DNA of 11,314 nucleotides. Origin: Methylobacter sp. GTDB taxonomy: Bacteria > Pseudomonadota > Gammaproteobacteria > Methylococcales > Methylomonadaceae. The number at the start of each line of letters is the position of its first letter. Within the stretch, counting starts at the first letter, position 1. Shown here piece after piece: positions 1 to 6,463 of this stretch. The position numbers and the translations under genes were made by a program. The notes below the pieces were generated by a model. It did no database searches, was not told the origin of the DNA, and saw only the letters and a list, made by a program, of their open reading frames with translations. The stretch is from positions 1 to 11,314 of the forward strand of contig JAQTLI010000048.1 of the NCBI GenBank assembly GCA_028714995.1, read 5' to 3'.

Positions 1-501
1 TTCATACCGGAAAGTGTCAAACTAAAAATCCGGACCACTGTTTACACTATTTGTGCGATCGGTTCGCTTTTCATGCTGATCAAGATGTATCCTTTTGCCT
101 GGGCAGGAACCTGCAACGTTGGCGTCGAAGGTTTTTGCGGCCCAAACGTTTGTTCTACTTCGGGCTCTTGGCATATTGCCTGGCAGATGCCTTTGAACGG
201 CCTGATGTCAGATCCCGTCGGCTGGCTGTTTGGCTTTAACTGGGGCTTGCATGCCTTCACTTATATTGTGGTCGCTTTTTACCTGCCGGTTATATACGGT
301 TCCTGGCGTTTCGTAGGCTTCCATTATTTAATCGGCCCGCTTATTTCCGATATCACCACTACAGATCCCAACGAATATGCAGCGGTTTGGTGCCTGTTCT
401 CTATCGCTTTATGCGTTTCGGTTATTAAATCCCCGATCAGAAAATATTTGCACGTTAAAACCTGGCCTTTTTATAAAAAGACCATCGGCGATTCGCTGTA
501 G
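1..501 (+). CDS. Unrecognised multi-pass membrane protein, C-terminal part
   Basis: The frame is open from the first base, so this is a 3' fragment of 166 codons ending in TAG; the true start lies outside the window. The visible product is strongly hydrophobic, with probable membrane segments at about residues 12-27, 72-100 and 126-140 of the fragment, and a basic C-terminal tail rich in Lys (KSPIRKYLHVKTWPFYKK). After the first segment there is a Cys-rich loop (Cys38, Cys46, Cys51), then the aromatic motif WHIAWQMPLNGL. These features suggest a conserved integral membrane family, possibly one of the uncharacterised DUF families (DUF5765 came to mind, from memory only). I cannot assign a function. 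It is not PmoC/AmoC by sequence flavour. It converges on the defence operon and is separated from it by a hairpin. Confidence 0.75.
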   Translation, partial: FIPESVKLKIRTTVYTICAIGSLFMLIKMYPFAWAGTCNVGVEGFCGPNVCSTSGSWHIAWQMPLNGLMSDPVGWLFGFNWGLHAFTYIVVAFYLPVIYGSWRFVGFHYLIGPLISDITTTDPNEYAAVWCLFSIALCVSVIKSPIRKYLHVKTWPFYKKTIGDSL

Positions 502-529
502 CCTCTAAGTTTTAAGTAAATATCTTGAA

Positions 530-565
530 TAACGAGCCGTAATAATGTGTTCTTACGGCTCGTTA
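530..565. terminator. Hairpin between convergent genes, probable terminator
   Basis: The arms AACGAGCCGTAA (531-542) and TTACGGCTCGTT (553-564) pair perfectly, and a further T-A pair at 530/565 gives a 13-bp stem with a 10-nt loop. It lies 5 bp beyond the stop of the minus-strand DUF4435 gene and about 30 bp beyond the stop of the plus-strand membrane gene, the expected place for a shared terminator. Neither strand has a long U-tract after the stem, so it is not a textbook intrinsic terminator; RNA 3'-end protection is an alternative. Confidence 0.6.
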
Positions 566-570
566 AAACA

Positions 571-1470
571 TCAGCGGTTTTCTGCGAATCGTTCAATCGT
601 GGTACACAGCTCTTCATCAAGCAATTCTCTTTTGGAGGCTATTCTATCAGCGAGAGAGCCTTTTACTTCATCTGCAAATTGGAATCCTTTAAGCCCATAT
701 TTTGTATTAAAGATTGAACAAAATTTACGTAATGCTCTTTTTCCATCCAAAATTCTTGAAAGCTTATCCCATCGTATATCTGGGTTTTGTTCATTGTTAG
801 CGAATGCTGAAATTTTAGCCATATCTTCTGAAAATTCGCTGGATTCCAGTGTGACTTTATAAGGTGAAAGATAATTATTTATTTTAGTATGTAAATCTTC
901 ACCTGAAATAGCACTGCCAAAGCCCTCTGATGTAAATTTAACAGAGGCTTCCTTATTAGCCAAAATAGTACTCAATGCAGTTAATTTTATTAAATCATCC
1001 TCATGAGTTAACAGTGTTTCAGCCGTAATTTCTGGTTCTAAACGATTAAGTGTTTTACATCGCAGCTCTGCCCTAAAAGCATCTGGTTTTAACAGATAAT
1101 TTTCCATTTCCCAACGGCGAAGTACATGGATATTATCTCCATAAGGCGAGGCAGCATGAAACTTGTCATCATCAGTTTCCCAAAAAATATCCTGTTTATT
1201 ATCTTTTAAAAGCGTATCCCTATCTACAATGCCGTATGCAGTTAATTGCTGGCTTTCAGCTTCCCTAACTTTGCGCAACACAGCAGTGCATCCACCGCTA
1301 CTTTTTTTACCGTCTTTTCCCGCACTTTCAAAACTGATTTTATCTTGGTAATCACTGAACCAATGATCGCTAAAAATACGCACATCTTCAGTTGACTCCA
1401 AAAATACTTTAATACCACCTTCATACTTACTATCGATAAAATCAGCTGCTATCCCTTTAAAACTACTCAT
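571..1470 (-). CDS. DUF4435 Toprim-like protein, PARIS AriB-like putative effector
   Basis: The 299-residue product has the DUF4435 layout. An N-terminal strand with an acidic residue (VFLESTED, Glu25) is followed by GIVDRD (Asp83, Asp85), which together look like the Toprim metal-binding Glu and DxD. RRWEMENYLL follows at 118-127, like the family's conserved ExEN element. DUF4435 proteins next to an AAA ATPase include AriB of PARIS, a Toprim nuclease released from AriA that cleaves host tRNA when phage anti-restriction proteins are sensed; AriB is also about 300 residues. The ATG is preceded by AGGG at a 7-nt distance, and the gene starts 13 bp after the ATPase stop, so the pair is probably co-transcribed and translated at matched levels. 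By hand count GC is about 32% over 841-1020, lower than its neighbours, which hints at separate acquisition. The nuclease role is inferred; another DUF4435-ATPase system is possible. Confidence 0.8.
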   Translation of the reverse strand: MSSFKGIAADFIDSKYEGGIKVFLESTEDVRIFSDHWFSDYQDKISFESAGKDGKKSSGGCTAVLRKVREAESQQLTAYGIVDRDTLLKDNKQDIFWETDDDKFHAASPYGDNIHVLRRWEMENYLLKPDAFRAELRCKTLNRLEPEITAETLLTHEDDLIKLTALSTILANKEASVKFTSEGFGSAISGEDLHTKINNYLSPYKVTLESSEFSEDMAKISAFANNEQNPDIRWDKLSRILDGKRALRKFCSIFNTKYGLKGFQFADEVKGSLADRIASKRELLDEELCTTIERFAENR

Positions 1471-1483
1471 AATATTTCCCTAT

Positions 1484-2650
1484 TTAATTTGCTAATTCAT
1501 GTTGTTCGATTAAATCGCCACCGAGATATAAGCCTTCCTTCTCGATGTTCAGCGACGCAGTAAAACGTCTTAGTATTTCAGTCGAATGGGTCGTCATAAT
1601 AACGGTAAAGCCAGGATGATCTTTCGCTAGCTTTTCCAATGCATTATAAAGACGATGTTGCCAACGGATATGAAGATGCGCATCGATTTCATCGATCAGG
1701 ATAATGGTATTGGCTGTTCCATGTGCTCCTATTCGAAGAAACAAATGGGCTAGGCTTTTTTCGCCACTACTCAATCTATCCAGCCTGTGGATTTCACCAT
1801 CGCCCGCATCAACCAGGGCTTCTGGCGGCACCTTTCGTACACCCTTTAAACGTTTTGGCGTGTCAACAAAAACTTGTTCGTCTATAAGTTTCTGTGCAGC
1901 TTCGAAAGAACCGTTCTCCAGCCATTTAAGCCAAATAACCAGATTATCCAGCGAATCACGCCATAAAGTACTATGCGCATCGAAAGCATACAGAGGCCGA
2001 TAATTCCAGTGCGACGGCTGAGTAATATTACGTCCGTTACCGTTATTATCATCACTAATGCCGGGAATATCCCGATAGGCTGAAAAATAGAGCACAGTCG
2101 GCAAATGGAAGCCAGGTTGAAGAAAGTGTTCTTCAGGCGCATTTTCCAGGCTTGCTCGAATAGTTGAAGATAAGTCTAATAGCAACTCATCTTTACGGGA
2201 CATAATAGCCTCGTAACGCCCTAGAACCGGACTACGAAACCCCACACGATGCCAATTTTCCGCGTTATGCAAGGTCAATAGCTCATCCGTCCAGGGTTTA
2301 AGAAAAACCTCCTCGCCAATTCTTCCAGCAAGCACCGATAACACAATGGACATATCCCGGCCTTGCCAATGTAAGCGCACCCAAAAATCCAATTGAGCTC
2401 GCCCATCTTTTTTATCCAGGTCTTCATGCCCGTAAGTGGAAATTTCCTTTTTACCCAATAAATTCATCAGACAGGAAAATATCTCCAATGCCGTGGTTTT
2501 ACCCATTCCATTGGCAGAAACCACCATATAAAAATTGCACGGATGATGCTTGCTGTCGGTGAAGTCTATTTCGTGAACATTCCTAAATGGGCCAATGCGA
2601 TCTAAGGTCAGAAATAAAGGCCGAAATTCATATATTTTCAATTCATCCAT
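1484..2650 (-). CDS. Rad50/ABC-type AAA ATPase, PARIS AriA-like
   Basis: This is a 388-residue soluble ATPase with a full ABC/Rad50-type motif set: Walker A SANGMGKT (45-52), signature LSSGEKS (293-299), Walker B TIILIDEID (315-323) and H-loop TTHSTE (353-358). There is no long coiled coil; the insert between Walker A and the signature is about 240 residues of mixed character. The architecture fits the AAA_15/AAA_21 class that pairs with DUF4435 or OLD-type Toprim nucleases; AriA of PARIS is such a protein and acts as sensor and cage for AriB. I chose the ATG at 2650 rather than the TTG 30 nt upstream because it has an AAGGT ribosome-binding site 7 nt before it. It begins 19 bp after the translocase stop and ends 13 bp before the DUF4435 start. 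The ATPase class is certain; the PARIS assignment is by analogy of motifs, size and pairing. Confidence 0.85.
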   Translation of the reverse strand: MDELKIYEFRPLFLTLDRIGPFRNVHEIDFTDSKHHPCNFYMVVSANGMGKTTALEIFSCLMNLLGKKEISTYGHEDLDKKDGRAQLDFWVRLHWQGRDMSIVLSVLAGRIGEEVFLKPWTDELLTLHNAENWHRVGFRSPVLGRYEAIMSRKDELLLDLSSTIRASLENAPEEHFLQPGFHLPTVLYFSAYRDIPGISDDNNGNGRNITQPSHWNYRPLYAFDAHSTLWRDSLDNLVIWLKWLENGSFEAAQKLIDEQVFVDTPKRLKGVRKVPPEALVDAGDGEIHRLDRLSSGEKSLAHLFLRIGAHGTANTIILIDEIDAHLHIRWQHRLYNALEKLAKDHPGFTVIMTTHSTEILRRFTASLNIEKEGLYLGGDLIEQHELAN

Positions 2651-2657
2651 AGTATTT

Positions 2658-2662
2658 ACCTT
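2658..2662 (-). promoter_or_regulatory. Ribosome-binding site deciding the ATPase start
   Basis: AAGGT on the minus strand sits 7 nt before the ATG at 2650. It supports that start over the in-frame TTG at 2680, which would overlap the previous gene and lacks a comparable site. Confidence 0.6.
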
Positions 2663-2669
2663 CAAGAAT

Positions 2670-4160
2670 TTATCGACCAAATTTTTGGATGGCTAAAGCA
2701 ATCTCGCTATCGCCGATTTTCGCTCCGTGTACCCGTATCGGTTCCGGTTGATCCGTCAACTTTATTAGCATGTCGCCTTTACCCAACAACGCTTCCGCGC
2801 CTTTTTGATCAAGAATGATGGAAGATTCCGTGTGTTTTTGCACCCTTAAAGCAATCCTGACCGGAATATTACTACGCAAAAGCCCGCTGAACGTTGCTGC
2901 ATCCGGCCTTTGTGTCGCCAATACCAAATGTATGCCGGTAGAACGCGCTTTTTGGGCAAGTCTCACCAATGGCGTTTCCAGTTCCCGCGATTGCATCAAC
3001 AAATCGGCCAGCTCTTCAACCACCACCACAATACGGGGTAAAGCCGATTTTTTGGAAGCCTCATCAATATCACGTACCCCCATTTCTACGAATAAGCGGT
3101 TCCTGGCCTCCATCGCCTCAACCAGTTCATCTAACATATTGGCTGCTTCTAACGTAGATTTAGCAACAAAACCACCGAATAAATTCGGTAACTGTGCATA
3201 AGCATTCAATTCGGTGCCTTTAGGATCAATCAGCGCAAACTGAAGCTTTTCCTTATTTTGGGTTCTAAGTAATGAGCAAATCAAACTATGCAAACAAACG
3301 GTTTTCCCGCTTCCTGTGGCCCCAGCCAATAAAACATGAGGGGCTTCAGCCAAATCCATGCTGAAATTCTCGCCGAGAACGGTTTGACCCAGCCAGACCG
3401 GTAATTTTTCAGAATGCGGGAGGTCAGCCCATTCATTCAATCTGGCAGGAGAAACGGTTTTCCAATGCTCAGGCGAACGAGGAATATCCGGATTCACGAC
3501 ACCTGCTTCTTTGCTGGCAGATAAGGTAATCGCATTTTCAGGAAGGCCCAAACGAAAAGATAACTTACCTAAGCCTTTTTTTAGGTTATCTAGGTGATTA
3601 ATATTGGCTAAATAAAGGGCATAGCGATCTAATCGGATACCTTGTTTTATATCGCGAATGTCTGCATGTACGCTGATTTCAGTCAATGCATCAAGCAATA
3701 AATCAGTCTCGGTTGCTACGGAAAGCTCGGTATTGTCGGATGTTAAACCCTGAAATAATTCTTCCCGCAACCAATTAATAAAGTTATGGCCGGCGTTCCA
3801 ACTGGTGCGTATTTCTCTCAGTCCTCGGCGTATATGGCGTTGCAAAAATAATCTATAACGCTGATCCGAAGCAAATAAATCTTCTTGGTGATAAACACTT
3901 AATAAAGCTCGTACAGCGTCATCAAAATCGTGAATACCTTTCTCATCTTCTGACTTTCCAAATCCTGTAACCTCCCGCAAATCGTAAGGTTTGGATTTTT
4001 TAATAGTATCCAAATCGGATTCGGGCGGCGTTTCTATCCTTAAGGATTTCGTTAAGGCTAGGCGCAATACCCCGTATTTTGCAGTATCTGTACGAAAACC
4101 TAAGCTTTTAACTTGCAGGATAATATTTTCATCTTCTTCACTAATGGAGATATTAGCCAT
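2670..4160 (-). CDS. DndE-like domain fused to an FtsK/SpoIIIE/HerA-type DNA translocase
   Basis: The 496-residue protein has two parts. Residues about 275-465 are a clear FtsK/SpoIIIE motor: Walker A GATGSGKT (280-287), Walker B VVVVEELADL (378-387), the FtsK hallmark RSTGIHLVLATQRPD (406-420) and GAEALLGKGDML (454-465). No membrane segments or C-terminal winged-helix domain are seen, so it should be a soluble motor. Residues 1 to about 135 resemble DndE: a short basic helical domain with RLALTKSL (33-40) and, near its end, HIRRGLREI (109-117), like the HI-RG signature of DndE. DndE binds nicked DNA in the Dnd phosphorothioation complex. No separate dndE exists here, which supports the fusion reading. 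The ATG overlaps the dndD stop by 8 bp and has AGGA 8 nt upstream. The motor call is near certain; the DndE call rests on my recall of the family pattern (about 0.6). Confidence 0.85.
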   Translation of the reverse strand: MANISISEEDENIILQVKSLGFRTDTAKYGVLRLALTKSLRIETPPESDLDTIKKSKPYDLREVTGFGKSEDEKGIHDFDDAVRALLSVYHQEDLFASDQRYRLFLQRHIRRGLREIRTSWNAGHNFINWLREELFQGLTSDNTELSVATETDLLLDALTEISVHADIRDIKQGIRLDRYALYLANINHLDNLKKGLGKLSFRLGLPENAITLSASKEAGVVNPDIPRSPEHWKTVSPARLNEWADLPHSEKLPVWLGQTVLGENFSMDLAEAPHVLLAGATGSGKTVCLHSLICSLLRTQNKEKLQFALIDPKGTELNAYAQLPNLFGGFVAKSTLEAANMLDELVEAMEARNRLFVEMGVRDIDEASKKSALPRIVVVVEELADLLMQSRELETPLVRLAQKARSTGIHLVLATQRPDAATFSGLLRSNIPVRIALRVQKHTESSIILDQKGAEALLGKGDMLIKLTDQPEPIRVHGAKIGDSEIALAIQKFGR

Positions 4161-6189
4161 AATTCACTTCCTGCCTTGAAGTAATCGGTTCCACAGTAGT
4201 GCTATCACCGTCAGCATTATGTAAAAGGAATTCCCGGTAAATATAGGGAGCCAATAACTCCCGTTTTCTTTCATCCAGCTCCGAGTCGGTAGGCAATAAG
4301 ATAACCTGAGGGCCGGCATTGGGATAATACTTTTCTAACAAATTGTCTTGATGGCGTTTATCGATACGTCCTAACGGCGTATCGATGACCACTGGTAATT
4401 GTCTATCTGCTGCTTCTTTTAAAGCCCACAATAAGGCCGTTGCACAAAGTTGTTTCATACCTGCCGACAGGCTGCTCATTGGAATAATTTCGCCGGATTT
4501 GCCGTGATAACTCAATGCAAAATTATCATTAATTTTCACCTCAGCGATAAGTTGATTGGAATCCAGTAACTCATGTAAATGACGGTTAAACGCCTGTTCC
4601 ACACGATCCCGTTTTAAGACCTTAAGTTTTTGTTTATAGGATTCCAATAATGCCAACATATTATTTAACAAGATTAGACGGTCACGCGCCTTTTTGGTGT
4701 TTCTTACTTGAGCTTGAAGGCTGTTGACAATAGCCTCTTCTTTAGTGAGTTCACGTTTTGTTATTTGTTGATCCTGTTTAAGCCCTTCCGATTTGACTTT
4801 TTGTTTTAATATCTGATTTTGTATTGATTCTTCGTCGTATTTCAGTTTTTCCAGATCAGCTTTGTTTTCATCAGAAAGTTGGCTGACCGCCTGTAATTCA
4901 TCGTCTATATCTGTAATTTCCTGGCTAGCGGAAATCGCATTATTTAAACGATGAAAAAGCTCATTCGCCGGTTTTTGTTCAGGCTGATAAGCGGCAAAAA
5001 AGTTAACCAATTTGCGCGCCCTGCCGGTATCCAAAACAAACAACGCCTCTTCTTCGTCATTACGAATATCTCTGGCATCCATTAATTTAGTAATACGTTT
5101 TTGATAAAACTCAGCCTGTGCCGAGGTTAAACGAGTGTCAGGATAAGGGGGCTTGATAAAAACCTCAGTTAACTCGTCCTTAAGCGAATGGATTAATTCG
5201 GATATTTCATTGCTTTTGCTGGAAGCGCTGGTTTCGGCGACGTGCATGGCTTGTAAGGCTAAATCGGCATTCAAGCGCAAAAAGGCATCATGTTCAAAAG
5301 CCGCAGAAATTCTGGATAAAGCTTCGGCCTGTTGTTTTTCAAGCTGAAGTTTTCTTTCTTCCAGGCGAGCATTTTTTTCTATCGATCCGGTTCCGGTCAG
5401 ATTGCGCATTTTACGGCGTATATCATTCAGAGCATCCTCATGGGTTTCTATGTCCGACTCAACCTCTTCTTGGATTTGTTGCAAGGTTTCCAAATGAAGA
5501 TGCCGTTCTTTGAGCCGGTGTTCTGCCTTGGTATGGGCTTCCCTTGCTTCGGCATCAATTGCATTTTTCTGGCATTCCCGGCGCAGTTCCTTAACTACGG
5601 TTTTGATATTTTCGACAGGACGAATATTTAATAATAATTCAATTTTTTCGATAGTTTGATTTCGATTGGCCTCTGCCAAATAGTTTATATCTTCGCCATT
5701 GAATAAAAAGAACGGGATATAATCCAAAGGTAATAACTCGGATAAATATTGCTGAGCGGCATCACCTTTAAGCAGCGGTTTACGCGGTGATTTGATTTCC
5801 AATTGATCCGAGTAATTATCGTTGCTTAAATCCCAATAGCGCGAGATATGGATTTCCTGATTGGACGAGTCAAGTAATACCGCCTTGATGCTGCATTGCA
5901 TGTTTTTCTCGGACTTGGCTTTTTGATTTAAAATTCCCCACCAGTCTTTGTGACCCAAGACAAAACTTTTCAACTGAGTTGTTGAGCCCCACTGAGCGCT
6001 TGCGGTCAAATCCTTGGTGACGCCGCCAAACAGCAATTTGATACTATTGAGGAAGCTGGTTTTTCCGAAACCGTTGCGGCCCATGATAATGACGATATTC
6101 CGCTGCCCGTCCGGTTCCGGGCATAAATCGAAAACATGAGTCCCATAATAGGAAAATAGGTTATCTAAGGTGATAGTTTTAAAAATCAT
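4153..6189 (-). CDS. dndD: DNA sulfur modification protein DndD, SMC-like ATPase
   Basis: The 678-residue product has an SMC/Rad50 layout: N-terminal Walker A GRNGFGKT (37-44), a long charged heptad-like middle (about 200-300 and 400-540) predicted to form coiled coils, then signature SLSAGM (573-578) and Walker B LPVVIDTPLGRID (598-610). The IDTPLGRID Walker B and the length of about 660-680 are typical of DndD, the ATPase of the phosphorothioation complex, thought to use ATP to alter or nick DNA for sulfur insertion by DndC. Its ATG overlaps the stop of the small upstream gene as ATGA, and its stop overlaps the next gene by 8 bp, so expression is translationally coupled. There is no strong ribosome-binding site of its own (only GGA directly before the ATG). 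A generic SMC-like ATPase is the alternative, but the dndC neighbour makes DndD the best call. Confidence 0.88.
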   Translation of the reverse strand: MIFKTITLDNLFSYYGTHVFDLCPEPDGQRNIVIIMGRNGFGKTSFLNSIKLLFGGVTKDLTASAQWGSTTQLKSFVLGHKDWWGILNQKAKSEKNMQCSIKAVLLDSSNQEIHISRYWDLSNDNYSDQLEIKSPRKPLLKGDAAQQYLSELLPLDYIPFFLFNGEDINYLAEANRNQTIEKIELLLNIRPVENIKTVVKELRRECQKNAIDAEAREAHTKAEHRLKERHLHLETLQQIQEEVESDIETHEDALNDIRRKMRNLTGTGSIEKNARLEERKLQLEKQQAEALSRISAAFEHDAFLRLNADLALQAMHVAETSASSKSNEISELIHSLKDELTEVFIKPPYPDTRLTSAQAEFYQKRITKLMDARDIRNDEEEALFVLDTGRARKLVNFFAAYQPEQKPANELFHRLNNAISASQEITDIDDELQAVSQLSDENKADLEKLKYDEESIQNQILKQKVKSEGLKQDQQITKRELTKEEAIVNSLQAQVRNTKKARDRLILLNNMLALLESYKQKLKVLKRDRVEQAFNRHLHELLDSNQLIAEVKINDNFALSYHGKSGEIIPMSSLSAGMKQLCATALLWALKEAADRQLPVVIDTPLGRIDKRHQDNLLEKYYPNAGPQVILLPTDSELDERKRELLAPYIYREFLLHNADGDSTTVEPITSRQEVNYG

Positions 6190-6380
6190 TCCGTTATTAT
6201 CAGCTTATCCTTAAAAGCTGACTCGGTAAGCATTTCAAGTTTGCGTTTCAATTCCGCATGGCTACCCCATTGACTCAGGTCGGGATACTCTTGCATTAAT
6301 TCACTTAATGATTCGGCTAGTTCATCGGGTACATCATGCTCTTTAGCCAGGGACAGCAATAATTCCGTATATTCATTCAT
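6186..6380 (-). CDS. Small acidic protein of the phosphorothioation operon
   Basis: A 64-residue, mostly helical, acidic protein begins at the ATG at 6380 (MNEYTELLLSLAKEHDVP). An upstream in-frame TTG at 6401 would add seven residues (MANPTHT), but the ATG is preferred because it would overlap the ancestral dndC stop as ATGA. The stop overlaps the dndD ATG as ATGA too. It is rich in Glu, Leu and Ser, has no Cys, and shows no nucleic-acid-binding or catalytic motif. Small proteins at this place between dndC and dndD occur in variant phosphorothioation operons, and some database entries use the name DNA modification system-associated small protein (from memory). It could be an adaptor between DndC and DndD. 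Its coding nature is supported by tight overlaps on both sides; its function is unknown. Confidence 0.75.
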   Translation of the reverse strand: MNEYTELLLSLAKEHDVPDELAESLSELMQEYPDLSQWGSHAELKRKLEMLTESAFKDKLIITE

Positions 6381-6463
6381 AGTGTGTGTAGGGTTAGCCA
6401 AGGCTCCCGCCCATATTTTTCTGCAATACGAAGTGCACTGTCGAAAACATCAAAGTCGTTGGA
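6377..6463 (-). other. In-frame coding-looking extension of dndC after its TGA stop
   Basis: After the dndC TGA at 6464-6466 the same frame stays open for 28 codons, beginning SNDFDVFDSALRIAEKYG and ending REPWLTLHTL, and closes at a TGA (6377-6379) that overlaps the next ATG as ATGA. The 4-bp overlap matches the operon's other junctions, and the peptide reads like a normal soluble protein end. A TGG (Trp) at the TGA position would give a 382-residue DndC. The stretch is therefore probably the true 3' end of dndC, cut off by one nonsense change. Confidence 0.6.

Noticed and set aside
545..862. 105-codon plus-strand ORF antisense to the DUF4435 gene
   Set aside because: It is a low-complexity Ser-rich translation that mirrors the opposite strand, whose frame carries clear family motifs.
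2815..3201. 128-codon plus-strand ORF antisense to the translocase
   Set aside because: It covers the FtsK motor coding region in the opposite strand; Ser-rich content without motifs marks it as a shadow.
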